Shown here one piece after another: positions 11,119 to 20,315 of a DNA stretch of 64,000 bases. The notes under the pieces were generated by a model. It worked only from the letters and a program-made list of their open reading frames with translations, did not search any database and was not told the origin of the DNA. Position 1 is the first letter of the stretch, and each line of letters starts with the position of its first letter. Source of the stretch: Enterovibrio calviensis DSM 14347 (GTDB taxonomy: Bacteria; Pseudomonadota; Gammaproteobacteria; Enterobacterales; Vibrionaceae); assembly GCF_000621165.1 (NCBI RefSeq), contig NZ_JHZA01000021.1:19058-83057 (forward strand). Direction: 5' to 3'. A program made the translations under genes and the position numbers.

Positions 11119-11215
11119 TATAATTCCTCTCGGGGTTAGGCCTCCACATATCCCATACCACCGACCCGTAAAGGGCACCCCGGAGCATGTGTCGATATGT
11201 GTGTGAGTTAGTTAA
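11119..11215 (-). promoter_or_regulatory. rpsB mRNA leader (S2 autoregulatory leader)
   Basis: The bases just upstream of rpsB match the conserved gammaproteobacterial rpsB leader. On the minus strand there is a CCGGGGTGCC stem region, then GATATGTGGAGGC and CTAACCCC before the ribosome binding site; E. coli has GATACGTGGAGGC and ATAACCCC at the same place. In E. coli this leader mediates S2 feedback on rpsB-tsf. The match is from memory of the E. coli sequence; exact ends are approximate. Confidence 0.7.
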
Positions 11216-11437
11216 ATTGTATTTAGTGAAACCACCAGCATAGAACCTGAAATTCAGATTAACCAAGATGGCGTATTTCGGCGCGCTTTATACCATGAAA
11301 AGCACCCCATAATCCAGCATAAAAAAGCATCTCTGCTGGAGAGTAAGGTTTCCACAAGGCGATGCGATTGATAATATGTAGCGATAGCATTCCATTCCTC
11401 CCTCCTGTTTTCGAAGGGAGCCAACTGAGAGAAAGCA

Positions 11438-12235
11438 ATGAGCGCCACGATAAAATCAGCTGAAGAAATCGAAAGAATGCGCGAGGCTGGTCGCCTTGCT
11501 GCTGACGTGCTAGAGATGATCGAGCCACATGTACAAGCCGGCGTTTCCACAAAAGAGTTGGATGACATTTGCCATAAGTACATCACTGAGACGCAAAGCG
11601 CGATCCCTGCACCGCTCAATTATCACGGCTTTCCTAAGTCAATTTGTACCTCTATCAACCACGTTGTTTGTCACGGCATTCCAAGCGAAAGCGATGTGTT
11701 GAAAGATGGCGACATCATCAATATCGATATCACAGTAATCAAAGATGGTTACCACGGTGACACATCGAAAATGTTCCTTGTGGGTGAAGTGTCAGCAGAA
11801 GACAAAGCACTTTGTCATGTTGCGCAAGAAAGCCTTTACCAAGCGCTGAAAAAAGTAAAACCCGGTGCACGTATTGGTGATTTGGGCACTGAAATCCAGA
11901 AATTCATCAAAAATCGTCCTAAGCGTTACTCAATCGTTAAAGATTACTGTGGCCATGGCATTGGCGCTGAATTTCATGAAGAACCACAAGTGGTTCACTA
12001 CAAAAACAGTGATCGCACACAAATCAAAGCGGGTATGTGTTTCACCATCGAGCCAATGATTAACGCCGGTAAATTCAACACGGAATTGGATGACAACGAT
12101 GGCTGGACGGTTTACACCGCTGATAAGAAAAAATCGGCACAGTGGGAACACACCATTTTGGTCACCGACACCGGATGCGAAATACTGACTTTGCGAAGCG
12201 ACGAAAAACTGCCTCGCATATTAAATAACGCATAA
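11438..12235 (+). CDS. map: Type I methionine aminopeptidase
   Basis: Removes the initiator methionine from nascent proteins. The 265-residue product has the metal ligands of the pita-bread fold in order: NIDITVIKDGYHGDTSKMF (two Asp), YCGHGIGAEFHEEP (His), FTIEPM (Glu) and SAQWEHTILVT (Glu). It starts MSATIKSAEEIERMREAGRLAADVLEM, matching E. coli Map, 10 bases after GGGAG. Divergent from rpsB, as in E. coli, and followed by a terminator and glnD. Confidence 0.96.
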   Translation: MSATIKSAEEIERMREAGRLAADVLEMIEPHVQAGVSTKELDDICHKYITETQSAIPAPLNYHGFPKSICTSINHVVCHGIPSESDVLKDGDIINIDITVIKDGYHGDTSKMFLVGEVSAEDKALCHVAQESLYQALKKVKPGARIGDLGTEIQKFIKNRPKRYSIVKDYCGHGIGAEFHEEPQVVHYKNSDRTQIKAGMCFTIEPMINAGKFNTELDDNDGWTVYTADKKKSAQWEHTILVTDTGCEILTLRSDEKLPRILNNA

Positions 12236-12242
12236 GCTTTAA

Positions 12243-12271
12243 AAACGTCGGCCTTCGTGCCGACTTTTTTA
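12243..12271 (+). terminator. Terminator after map
   Basis: Hairpin GTCGGC-CTTCGT-GCCGAC followed by TTTTTT, just after the map stop and about 25 bases before the glnD start. Confidence 0.8.
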
Positions 12272-12295
12272 TATTGGCAAGATTCAAGGAAGAAA

Positions 12296-14917
12296 ATGAA
12301 CGACGTTTTGTGCGCCCCAACCGAGCTTACCGATGAGCAAATCAACCTTGCAGAGCTTAAAAACCAGCTCGTGCTTTTTGGTGATAATCAAAAAACCGCT
12401 TTTTTGAATAACGTGTCGGTCAATGATCTGGTCTACCAACGCTCAGATTATTTTGACGACCTACTCGCTCGGCTATGGAAGCACTTCAATTTTCATCAAC
12501 ATCCTAACCTTGCACTGGTCGCAGTCGGTGGATACGGTCGCCGAGAGCTGCACCCCCTTTCTGATATCGATCTATTAATACTCAGTGAAGGCGGGCTCGA
12601 TAAAGATTATCAAGTTCGTATCAGTGAGTTTGTCACCTTGCTTTGGGATCTTAAGCTCGAAGTGGGGCATGCGGTACGAACACTGAAAGAGTGTATCGAC
12701 GTAGGGTTAGACGACCTCACCGTTGCCACAAACCTACAAGAAGCTCGACTGTTGTGCGGCGGTGAACGCATTTATCATGAGCTCAAAACACAAATCCACT
12801 CTGAGCAGTTTTGGCCTAGCGCAAAGTTTTTCGATGCAAAAGTCAAAGAACAAAAAGAGCGTCATGCGCGTTATCACGACACCGCTTACAACCTAGAACC
12901 AGACATCAAATCAAGCCCTGGTGGGCTTCGCGACATCCACACGCTCAGTTGGATTGCTCGCCGACACTTTGGTGCGACAAGCCTGCGTGAGATGAGCAAG
13001 TATGGCTTCCTAACAGACGCTGAATTTCGAGAGCTGGATGAATGCCAGACCATGCTGTGGCGCATTCGATTTGCCCTACATCTTGAGTTGCGACGCTATG
13101 ACAACCGCCTTACCTTCTCACATCAACCATCGGTAGCAGAAACACTGAGCTACAAAGGTGAAGGCAATCGTGGCATTGAGCTCATGATGAAAGACTTCTA
13201 TCGCACGCTGGGCAGGGTGTCTGAACTGAACAAAATGCTGATCCGTTTGTTCGAAATCGCGATCCAAGATGAACCTAGCAGCAAGAAAATCGAAAAACTC
13301 AGTGATGACTTTCAAAGACGTGGACGTCAAATTGAAGCGCGTAAGCCCGCCCTCTTTCAAGCGCGCCCTGATACCATCATTGATATGTTCTTGCACATTG
13401 CCAATGACAAATCGATTGAGTCCATTTCCGCACCTACCCTTCGTCAATTACGCACAGCCCGTCGTCGTCTAAATCGCTTCTTGTGTGATATCCCAGAAGC
13501 CAAAGAGAAATTCATCGAGCTAACGCGCCACCCTAACGCGTTACACAAAGCCTTTTCTCTTATGCACAAACACGGTGTGCTGTCTGCCTACTTGCCGCAG
13601 TGGAGCCAAATTGTTGGCCAAATGCAGTTTGACCTCTTCCATGCATATACTGTTGATGAGCACACGGTGCGCCTGTTAAAACACATCAACAGTTATTCTC
13701 AAGAAGAGAATCGCGACAAGCACCCCATTTGTTGCGACGTTTACCCGCGTCTCGCCAAACCTGAGTTGCTTCTTCTTGCCGCCATGTTCCATGACATCGG
13801 CAAAGGACGCGGCGGCGACCATTCAGTGATTGGCGCTGAAGAAGCCTATGCCTTTTGCATTGAGCACGACTTTTCTCGCCCAGAAGCCAATTTGGTCAGC
13901 TGGTTAGTGGGTAACCACCTGCTCATGTCCGTCACCGCGCAACGCCGCGACATCTACGACCCAGAAGTTATTACCGAATTTGCACAGAAGGTACGAGACG
14001 AAGAACGACTCGATTACCTTATCTGTCTCACTGTCGCAGACATCAATGCCACCAACCCCGAATTGTGGAATAGCTGGAAACGTACACTGCTTGCAGAGCT
14101 ATATTACTCAACGCAGAAAGCACTGCGTCGTGGACTTGAAAACCCACCGGATATGCGTGAACGTATTCGCCACAATCAACATCTTGCCTCTGCGTTACTA
14201 CGCAAGCACGGTCATACCCCGCGTGACATTGAACTGCTTTGGCAGCGATTCAAAGCCGATTATTTCTTACGCCACACACACAAACAAATTGCGTGGCATA
14301 GTGAGCACATATTGAATCATCACACTGACGAACCTTTGGTGCTGGTGAGTAAGAATGCCACCCGTGGCGGAACGGAAATCTTCGTTTATAGCCAAGACAA
14401 GGCCAGCCTGTTTGCCCGCGTGGTTGCGTCCTTAGACAAGAAAAACCTCAGCGTTCAAGACGCCCAGATCATGACGAGCAAAGATGGCTTTGCGCTAGAC
14501 ACCTTCATGGTGCTTGATGCCAACAACGATGCCATTTCTGTCGATCGCCATGAGAAGATCCGTGAAGGCGTAACTCTTGCCTTAATGCAAGATGGCGCGA
14601 TTACGATTCCTGTCCGTCGTGCGCCACGAAAACTCATGGCTTTCAATGTAAAAACCCAAGTCACGTTTTTACCAACGCGAACAGGCCGACGCACCTTACT
14701 AGAACTCGTCGCCTTAGATACACCAGGGCTTCTGGCGCGTGTGGGCGCTGTACTTGCTCGTCAAAAAGTCTCGCTACAAGCGGCCAAAATCACGACCATA
14801 GGCGAACGCGCAGAAGACTTCTTTATTGTCACCGATGGCGAGAGACAGTGCCTGAAGGAAGACGCGCAGCAAGCATTGCGAGAAGCATTGTTTGATGCGA
14901 TTAATGATGCGAGTTGA
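12296..14917 (+). CDS. glnD: Bifunctional uridylyltransferase/uridylyl-removing enzyme GlnD
   Basis: Cellular glutamine sensor: adds UMP to PII proteins when glutamine is low and removes it when high, setting glutamine synthetase activity and Ntr gene expression. Four domains are visible in 873 residues. The nucleotidyltransferase domain has GGYGRRELHPLSDIDLLIL (about residue 77 onward) and is followed by the PII-UTase region with KSSPGGLRDIHTLSWIARRHFG. The HD hydrolase domain has AAMFHDIGKGRGGDHS (near residue 495). Two ACT domains end the protein (near 700 and 800, for example LLELVALDTPGLLARVGAVLA). The ATG at 12296 is preferred to an upstream frame extension: AAGGAAG lies just before it and MNDVL begins the conserved part. 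Confidence 0.96.
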   Translation: MNDVLCAPTELTDEQINLAELKNQLVLFGDNQKTAFLNNVSVNDLVYQRSDYFDDLLARLWKHFNFHQHPNLALVAVGGYGRRELHPLSDIDLLILSEGGLDKDYQVRISEFVTLLWDLKLEVGHAVRTLKECIDVGLDDLTVATNLQEARLLCGGERIYHELKTQIHSEQFWPSAKFFDAKVKEQKERHARYHDTAYNLEPDIKSSPGGLRDIHTLSWIARRHFGATSLREMSKYGFLTDAEFRELDECQTMLWRIRFALHLELRRYDNRLTFSHQPSVAETLSYKGEGNRGIELMMKDFYRTLGRVSELNKMLIRLFEIAIQDEPSSKKIEKLSDDFQRRGRQIEARKPALFQARPDTIIDMFLHIANDKSIESISAPTLRQLRTARRRLNRFLCDIPEAKEKFIELTRHPNALHKAFSLMHKHGVLSAYLPQWSQIVGQMQFDLFHAYTVDEHTVRLLKHINSYSQEENRDKHPICCDVYPRLAKPELLLLAAMFHDIGKGRGGDHSVIGAEEAYAFCIEHDFSRPEANLVSWLVGNHLLMSVTAQRRDIYDPEVITEFAQKVRDEERLDYLICLTVADINATNPELWNSWKRTLLAELYYSTQKALRRGLENPPDMRERIRHNQHLASALLRKHGHTPRDIELLWQRFKADYFLRHTHKQIAWHSEHILNHHTDEPLVLVSKNATRGGTEIFVYSQDKASLFARVVASLDKKNLSVQDAQIMTSKDGFALDTFMVLDANNDAISVDRHEKIREGVTLALMQDGAITIPVRRAPRKLMAFNVKTQVTFLPTRTGRRTLLELVALDTPGLLARVGAVLARQKVSLQAAKITTIGERAEDFFIVTDGERQCLKEDAQQALREALFDAINDAS

Positions 14918-15083
14918 CGGTGAAAGAAACTGGGTTTTCTCCCATATTCAGCATTTTAGGCGATCTCCACCACAAGTCTCAGACATTGATCAGTCATGCT
15001 ATTGGGTGTGAATAAAAGGTGCTGCTAAAGTGTACGTAATGAACAGATAAACTCATATTCAGTGTGTATGCAAAGAGGCAGTT

Positions 15084-15461
15084 ATGTATCAGAATCTACA
15101 GAATATCGGTATCGAAAAACCAGAGAACATAGAGCGCTATACCCTGCGTCAAGAGGCGAACTCTGACACACTGAAGATTTACTTTCACAAAGCGAAAGGC
15201 GAGTTGTTTGCTAAGAGCGTGAAGTTCAAATATCCGCGCCAACGCAAAAACGTTGTCGTCGACAGTGGCAGTGGTCGCTTCCGCGAAGTCACTGAGATCA
15301 ATCGCAGCCTTTCTCTGGTCGTCGATGAGCTCGACAAGATCGTGAGAAAAGAACAAGGCGAGCAAGATACTAAGAAGAAAATCTTGCGTGACCTTCGCCA
15401 TCTAGAAAAGGTCGTTGCCAGCAAGATCGCCGAGATCGAATCGGATCTCGAAAAGCTATAG
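15084..15461 (+). CDS. yaeH: YaeH, DUF3461/UPF0325 family protein
   Basis: Conserved protein of unknown function, 125 residues, closely matching E. coli Yae[35 protein letters not shown], then [16 protein letters not shown], ending in a charged helical C-terminus ([23 protein letters not shown]). No membrane segment or catalytic motif is visible. In E. coli yaeH sits beside dapD and glnD. Here it keeps its place beside glnD, while dapD is about 46 kb away. The start has GAGGCAG upstream. Confidence 0.9.
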   Translation: MYQNLQNIGIEKPENIERYTLRQEANSDTLKIYFHKAKGELFAKSVKFKYPRQRKNVVVDSGSGRFREVTEINRSLSLVVDELDKIVRKEQGEQDTKKKILRDLRHLEKVVASKIAEIESDLEKL

Positions 15462-15487
15462 CTTAAAGCGTTAGCGCCGAACTTTGA

Positions 15488-15519
15488 TAAAAAAACCGCC
15501 TTATACAGGGCGGTTTTTT
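15488..15519. terminator. Bidirectional terminator between yaeH and truC
   Basis: Hairpin ACCGCC-TTATACAG-GGCGGT flanked by A6 on the left and T6 on the right. It lies between convergent yaeH and truC and can serve both. Confidence 0.85.
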
Positions 15520-15564
15520 GTTTAGGTGTGTTAACCCAGTATTAAACCGATACGGCTGCCTACT

Positions 15565-16296
15565 TTAAAGTTTCTCGCTTAATCCAAGCCCATCCAGCAC
15601 TCGACGCCAAACCGAATCCACCTTAGCTTCAATGGTTATCAATTCTTCTGTTACTGGGTGAGAAAACTGCGTGCTTGATGCATGAAGAAGAAGCTGATGA
15701 CACTCAAACTCATCTCGGAATAATCGGTTATGCCGACCATCACCATGGTTTACATCCCCCACAATGTGATGGCTCAAGTGGTGCATATGGCGACGCAACT
15801 GGTGCTTTCGTCCGGTATGCGGTTTCATTTCCACCAGCGTGTATCTGCAGCTCTGGTAACGTCCCATCGGGATCGCTAACTCAGCATGCGCTAGCGGTTC
15901 ATATTCTGTGATCGCTTCTTTCGCTTCGGGTTCTTTTGTGGCTTTTTTATCGGCGATCTTATCTAGCTCTTCCTTCAAAGGATAATCGAGCGTTGCCCCT
16001 TCCTGAATCCAACCTCTAACAATCGCGTGATACGTCTTTTGAATGTCTCGCCCTGCAAATTTAGGCATCATTTGTGATGCCATCTCTGAAGACAAGGCAA
16101 ACAACAAAACGCCAGATGTCGGTCTATCTAAGCGATGCAACGGATAGACGTGCTGCCCTATTTGATCACGTAGCGTTTGCATGACAAAACGGGTTTCCCC
16201 TTTGTCCAACCAAGAGCGATGCACAAGCATGCCAGAGGGTTTGTTGACGGCAATCAGCCATTCATCGCGATAAAGTACTTCTAATTCAATTTGCAT
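15565..16296 (-). CDS. truC: tRNA pseudouridine(65) synthase TruC
   Basis: Isomerises uridine 65 in tRNA. RluA-family catalytic motif HRLDRPTSGVLLF has the essential Asp at residue 57. Other family blocks are ELEVLYRDEWLIAVNKPSGMLVHRS at the N-terminus and TLVEMKPHTGRKHQLRRHMHHLSHHIVGD. 243 residues, close to E. coli TruC. It begins about 12 bases after the yqcC stop, and the yqcC-truC pair is conserved in enterics and vibrios. Confidence 0.93.
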   Translation of the reverse strand: MQIELEVLYRDEWLIAVNKPSGMLVHRSWLDKGETRFVMQTLRDQIGQHVYPLHRLDRPTSGVLLFALSSEMASQMMPKFAGRDIQKTYHAIVRGWIQEGATLDYPLKEELDKIADKKATKEPEAKEAITEYEPLAHAELAIPMGRYQSCRYTLVEMKPHTGRKHQLRRHMHHLSHHIVGDVNHGDGRHNRLFRDEFECHQLLLHASSTQFSHPVTEELITIEAKVDSVWRRVLDGLGLSEKL

Positions 16297-16308
16297 CTTA
16301 CTTCGGTA

Positions 16309-16635
16309 TCACTGAGAAGGAGTTTGAAAAAGGGCGTCAATGTCTTGAGATACACGCGTAATGTCAGCGTGTCCCTGAGCACCTTGAAGCGCCTCTTCTA
16401 CATAGGGAGAAATGGAAAACGAAATCGGAAGTGGGTGCATATGCGCCGTTAGGAACCACATTTTCGGGATAAAGATCCATTGCAACCATTCCGCACATGT
16501 CAGGGTATCAATAGCAAAAGGTTCTTTGCTCCCCAAAGCTTCAGTTGACGGAGACGTTTCTTGCCAATGCCCATGGTGCTCGAGCGCTTGCTGCAACTGT
16601 GCGAGTAGCGCCTCAACTTCTTGGTGTTTGCTCAT
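16309..16635 (-). CDS. yqcC: YqcC family protein (DUF446)
   Basis: Small helical protein of unknown function, 108 residues. Recognised from VEALLAQLQQALEHHGHWQ, FAIDTLTCAEWLQWIFIPKMWFL and the Pro-rich middle LPISFSISPYVEEAL. Located immediately upstream of truC on the same strand, probably cotranscribed. A role linked to pseudouridylation has been suggested only by this conserved neighbourhood. Nothing odd in length or composition. Confidence 0.9.
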   Translation of the reverse strand: MSKHQEVEALLAQLQQALEHHGHWQETSPSTEALGSKEPFAIDTLTCAEWLQWIFIPKMWFLTAHMHPLPISFSISPYVEEALQGAQGHADITRVSQDIDALFQTPSQ

Positions 16636-16815
16636 AGAATCATTCTCTTCTTTCGCCGCATGGGTTGAAATTTCGATATGACGCTAGCATATCATCATTC
16701 ATAACACGCAGTGAAAAGGCCTGTTACCTTTCAAGCCCGCGTTCATTAGGGATGATTGGTATACTGTTCGCCTCTCGCTCTCCGCCAACGATGGCAAGCA
16801 AATTTAGAAGTTATC

Positions 16816-17859
16816 ATGGAAAATACGCTTTCTCTCAACGCCATTTTTACTCAGGCGAATTGTGAATTTGTCGCTTTTGATTTAAGCCGACGTGTCACTG
16901 AAATCAGTAATAAGGACTTTGTCGCCATCGAAGAAAACCGCGTGGCATACCCCTATCCAGCACAGCAAAACGCGCAAATGGGCATCGCCTTCTGGCAACC
17001 TAATCAACCCCCTTGGGTTTGGTTTTTGAAGATGCCACTCGATGAGCGAGGGCTACTTAAACAAGCGGCGCTTGGTGATTTCATTCAATACGTTGCTTCA
17101 GCCATGGGATCACGTCTCGACAAAAATCCAACAGAAGAAGAACAAGAAAAACTGGCCGCTAATCCATACACGTTTAAGCCGCAAGATGACAAGAAAGCCA
17201 TGTTCCATGCTTTCTTGACGGATAGATTGCAGCAGCCTGCCAGCCAATATTACGACCATGCGCAGCACTACACGTCCGGCGAACTCGGTTGGGATAAATG
17301 GCAAGGTGTTGGTCTGCAAGGTCTTGCTGATCTGTGCGCAAGAATGGATCGCCATAACAACGCCACGAGAATTCGCAAAGCGGTTGGTAACATGCCAACC
17401 ACGCCCAAGTACGCATTGTTAGGTTGCTTGGAACACTGCGAGATCCCAGATGCACTGGCATCGCGAATCGAAGAACATATTAATGAAATGCTGCACGCCG
17501 AAGAGGCCGATCTGTTTTTACTCGCCGCTCACGTTCGTGCTTTAGCTGGCGCATCGCCAGAAACACAACATGTACTGCTTGAAAAACTACTCGCGATACC
17601 GGCTCTTAGGCACCGCGAAATGTTGATAGCCATAGCTGGGCGATGTTGGCAATCACTCACTGATGAGCGTCTTTTGGACACATTTCTTATTGCCGTCGCC
17701 GATCAAGACGATCATGCCTTCTTCCAACAAATGGTTGCCGATCTGGTGATGATCCCCGCTCTTCGCCCGCACGTGTTGTCCTTACTACACGGCAGCGCAT
17801 CAGACGCATTGATGCGCGCAGTTCAGCAGTTACAAGAACGCATTAAGGCTTCATCATGA
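16816..17859 (+). CDS. DUF3549 family protein
   Basis: 347 residues, function unknown. I recognise it as the DUF3549 family found in vibrios and relatives. N-terminal segment MENTLSLNAIFTQANCEFVAFDLSRRVTEI with YPAQQNAQMGIAFWQPNQPPWVWFLKMPLDERGLL; the C-terminal half is an array of Ala/Leu-rich helices like HEAT-type repeats (about residues 200-340). No signal peptide or catalytic motif. The ATG at 16816 is chosen over an upstream frame extension because MENTL begins the conserved block. Its stop overlaps the next gene by ATGA, so the pair is translationally coupled. Confidence 0.82.
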   Translation: MENTLSLNAIFTQANCEFVAFDLSRRVTEISNKDFVAIEENRVAYPYPAQQNAQMGIAFWQPNQPPWVWFLKMPLDERGLLKQAALGDFIQYVASAMGSRLDKNPTEEEQEKLAANPYTFKPQDDKKAMFHAFLTDRLQQPASQYYDHAQHYTSGELGWDKWQGVGLQGLADLCARMDRHNNATRIRKAVGNMPTTPKYALLGCLEHCEIPDALASRIEEHINEMLHAEEADLFLLAAHVRALAGASPETQHVLLEKLLAIPALRHREMLIAIAGRCWQSLTDERLLDTFLIAVADQDDHAFFQQMVADLVMIPALRPHVLSLLHGSASDALMRAVQQLQERIKASS

Positions 17860-18164
17860 TCACGGATTTATTCTGGATAATTGTGATTGCTATTGCTGCC
17901 AGCATATTCTGGCAGCAACGACGTCAAAGTGAGTTGGCGAAACAGTTCATTCAGCGCCGCTGTCAGCAAATGGAAGTGCAATTGATCTCCATTGCTCGTG
18001 GTAGCCACAGTTTTGGCTGGCCAAAGGGCCCGCTCAATATCCAAACGCGCTATTACTTTGAGTTTTCTGTGAATGGCATCGATTGCTATCAAGGCTATGC
18101 GACGATGCGAGGAATGCGCTTACAAGATGTGTATATGCCAGCATATCCGATTCAAGAGGAATGA
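17856..18164 (+). CDS. DUF3301 family small membrane-anchored protein
   Basis: 102 residues: one N-terminal membrane helix (LFWIIVIAIAASIFW), then a basic stretch QQRRQSELAKQFIQRRCQQMEVQL and a small soluble beta domain with YYFEFSVNGIDCYQGYATMRGMRLQDV. The family has no assigned function. Overlaps the stop of the DUF3549 gene by four bases, so a joint role is likely. Confidence 0.82.
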   Translation: MITDLFWIIVIAIAASIFWQQRRQSELAKQFIQRRCQQMEVQLISIARGSHSFGWPKGPLNIQTRYYFEFSVNGIDCYQGYATMRGMRLQDVYMPAYPIQEE

Positions 18165-18260
18165 GGGCGTATTGAGGTGAGTGCGGGCGATACAGGATAT
18201 TGTCTCCCGATCACGCCTATTTTTCACACTGTGTTTAAACGGCAATATTTTTAAACGCAG

Positions 18261-18680
18261 AAAAAAGAACGGGCGCGACTTTCGTCGCGCCCTGAGGTCT
18301 TACTTGCAGCTATCCTGCTACGAATGTGCTCCCTGCATCATTCCATGATCAGTGGCTGAATCCTTCAGCTTTATCCTTATCTCTCCGTCCTGGAGGTGTC
18401 CTTCGGTCTTACCTTGACCCGTCGAGTCATCCTGTCTCGATTCTCGTCCTCGTCCTGAGGGTGTCCTTTACTTCATCCTGAAGTGGTTCCTTAAGCCCCC
18501 ATCCTGGGTTGTCCTAAGTGTCTTCCTGACCAGTAAATATCCTATTTACTGCTACGTTCCATCCGTGTCCCTAATGCCGCATTCCTTGCTAGTAACACAA
18601 TCCGTGCGCTACCTGCTCATCCTGAGCTAACCAAGTCCGTGGTGTTAGTTCCTGTTCCGTATGTCAGTATCCTTCCGACA
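18261..18680 (-). ncRNA. csrB: CsrB-family regulatory RNA (CsrA sponge)
   Basis: CsrB RNAs bind and titrate the translational regulator CsrA through many GGA motifs in hairpin loops. On the minus strand this otherwise gene-free stretch holds about 29 GGA triplets in 420 bases (hand count), mostly in AGGA or AGGAT/CAGGA contexts. It ends in a strong terminator: GGGCGCGAC-GAAA-GTCGCGCCC (18271-18292) followed by a T-run at 18261-18266. A promoter is visible: TTGTGC (18709-18714), 16-base spacer, TAATCT (18687-18692), giving a start near 18680 with a GTCGG-type 5' end like E. coli CsrB. Gene order also fits: csrB lies between yqcC and syd-queF in E. coli. The two ends are approximate. Confidence 0.92.
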
Positions 18681-18686
18681 CCGCAA

Positions 18687-18714
18687 AGATTACGCGAACC
18701 ACATTTATGCACAA
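18687..18714 (-). promoter_or_regulatory. csrB promoter
   Basis: Minus-strand sigma-70-like elements: -35 TTGTGC at 18714-18709 and -10 TAATCT at 18692-18687, spaced 16 bases, with a predicted start near 18680. Inferred from sequence only. Confidence 0.6.
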
Positions 18715-18847
18715 GCCATGAATGAATGATCGATCTCTCACTTTACGTTAAACACTAATCAGGAAAACATAACCAACTGAAAATATTGATATTTAAAAAC
18801 GTTAGAGAGAATATCACCCTGCAAAAAACAGGATATTCCTACTTGCT

Positions 18848-18865
18848 TGTAAGAGATCTCTCACA
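18848..18865. promoter_or_regulatory. VarA/UvrY/GacA-type activator site upstream of csrB
   Basis: TGTAAG-AGATCT-CTCACA, one mismatch from the 18-base GacA/UvrY consensus TGTAAG-N6-CTTACA. The imperfect symmetry extends to 22 bases. It is centred about 176 bases upstream of the predicted csrB start, a far-upstream placement like the UvrY site of E. coli csrB. It implies control of this RNA by the BarA/UvrY (VarS/VarA) two-component system. Confidence 0.8.
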
Positions 18866-18931
18866 AGCGGTTGGGACAGCTTACTCATCCAGCTTCTATA
18901 CTTTCTAAAATCATCCAAAAGAGCATCGCCA

Positions 18932-19165
18932 ATGGAAGTATTCACGCACGATCTTGAACACCTGTTTCAGCAATTAGGTCTACCATCAGACGCCGCGGAT
19001 ATTCGTTCGTTTATTGAGGAACATAGTTTGTCGGACGAAGAGAATTTATTGACGGCAACATTTTGGACGACGAGCCAACGTCAATTTTTAGAAGAGGCAA
19101 AATCACAAGATGCAGATTGGGTCGAGCAAATCGATATCCTAGATACTCTGTTGCGCAAGGCATAA
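18932..19165 (+). CDS. DUF2789 family protein
   Basis: 77-residue acidic protein, DUF2789 family: EVFTHDLEHLFQQLGLPSDAADIRSFIEEHSL, then ATFWTTSQRQFLEEAKSQDADWVEQIDILDTLLR. Mostly helical, no membrane segment. Function unknown. Only a weak AAGAG ribosome site is visible. It begins 67 bases after the csrB activator site on the other strand. Confidence 0.8.
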   Translation: MEVFTHDLEHLFQQLGLPSDAADIRSFIEEHSLSDEENLLTATFWTTSQRQFLEEAKSQDADWVEQIDILDTLLRKA

Positions 19166-19243
19166 ACTTCCTGTATTCATCGGTACCCATTAGCGGATAA
19201 CATTGTTCATGCCGCAACATGATGATGAATAAGGGATAGCACC

Positions 19244-19537
19244 ATGAGCACTGACTTTACCCCAATTTTAGAGCAAGCCATTCAATCTCTTCTACGAGAG
19301 GGCAAAGATCCGAGTATCGCACTCGTTAAAAGCAGGCTAAGCCAGCCGGTGCCAATGCCATTGATCATCAGTGCACTACAACGCTGGAAAAAAAGTGGCA
19401 AGGTGCCGAAGATCGAGGTGGTCACCAGTGAAAAAAGCGCTGAGGAGAAAATTGAAGCGTTGGAAGGCCAAGTCAAGGCGTTAACCGCAAGGCTTGAAGC
19501 CTTAGAGCAACGCCTAATTACAAGCAACAAAAACTAG
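19244..19537 (+). CDS. Hypothetical protein with C-terminal coiled coil
   Basis: 97 residues. The N-terminal half (FTPILEQAIQSLLREGKDPSIALVKSRLSQPVPMPLIISALQRWKKSGKVP) looks like a winged-helix or KfrA-like DNA-binding module. The C-terminal third is a short coiled coil (EKIEALEGQVKALTARLEALEQRL). A transcription-factor-like role is only inference. AAGGGA precedes the ATG. Its stop codon directly abuts the stop of the convergent DUF2310 gene with no gap. Confidence 0.75.
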   Translation: MSTDFTPILEQAIQSLLREGKDPSIALVKSRLSQPVPMPLIISALQRWKKSGKVPKIEVVTSEKSAEEKIEALEGQVKALTARLEALEQRLITSNKN

Positions 19538-20311
19538 TTACTGAAAGTCCCACGACAAGTTAGACACGATACGACAGCTATCGCATTTAAAATGGAATAC
19601 GTCATGAAGCGGGGTTTCTAACGACCAATCACCGCCACATTTGGGGCATTTTCTCGCCAGTTCAGATTCAGCATCATTCCCGCCTACACGGTATTGGTAA
19701 TAGTAAGTGGGGACTTTGGTGATGTACTCAATCCGGCCACGAATGTCCCAGCCTTTTCGAAACAGAAGGCTGTCCACATCCTGAATTTCAGCCAAAGCTG
19801 CATGTTCTGCTTTGAACGAGCCTGCCATTTGGATCTCGTCGCACGCTTGCCATTCGGTTTGCCATTTAATTTCCGCTTTGTGGTCACCATTGAAGGTGGC
19901 AGGAAAGCGATACAACGGAATTGGCAATAACGTTTCACCGCAGCGTAACGGCGAGCAGGTATGCACATACGTGGTGTACATCACTTGCCATGAGCGATCT
20001 TCAACTTGGGCACTTTCTTCCGAGTTAATATCACGCCCCAGCACTTTTAACTTCGGCGATAACAAACACGCATCAGACAATTGGCGTATTTTCAACGCGA
20101 CCTGAGGACTATGGTATTTAGGATTTAGGCTATCTTTTTCTGGGCACACGGCACGCACATGAAACACCCCCTCCCCCATGACCATTGGAAACTCTCGACC
20201 TAACACCTGTCCGTTATAGCGTAAGGCATCCATCAACCCATTAACTGAGCGATCCACGGCAGAGATCGTCGTGTCATCAAAGCACTCAAAGGTCAGTTCA
20301 ACCACATACAT
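19538..20311 (-). CDS. DUF2310 family Zn-ribbon protein
   Basis: 257 residues; DUF2310 family, described as Zn-ribbon-containing and possibly nucleic-acid binding. The C-terminal ribbon is clear: CPKCGGDW at about residue 221, then FKCDSCRIV about 20 residues later, giving four Cys ligands. The N-terminal part begins MYVVELTFECFDDTTISAVDRSVNGLMDALRYNGQVLGREFP and has no catalytic motif that I recognise. It starts five bases after the syd stop, so the two are likely one transcript. Confidence 0.82.
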   Translation of the reverse strand: MYVVELTFECFDDTTISAVDRSVNGLMDALRYNGQVLGREFPMVMGEGVFHVRAVCPEKDSLNPKYHSPQVALKIRQLSDACLLSPKLKVLGRDINSEESAQVEDRSWQVMYTTYVHTCSPLRCGETLLPIPLYRFPATFNGDHKAEIKWQTEWQACDEIQMAGSFKAEHAALAEIQDVDSLLFRKGWDIRGRIEYITKVPTYYYQYRVGGNDAESELARKCPKCGGDWSLETPLHDVFHFKCDSCRIVSNLSWDFQ

Positions 20312-20315
20312 ACAA

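Noticed and set aside
11254..11619. Minus-strand frames opposite the 5' part of map
   Set aside because: Antisense shadow of map and its leader; no ribosome site or family.
18301..18660. Small plus-strand gene in the yqcC-syd gap
   Set aside because: No sustained reading frame; the regular TCC spacing is explained by CsrB on the other strand.
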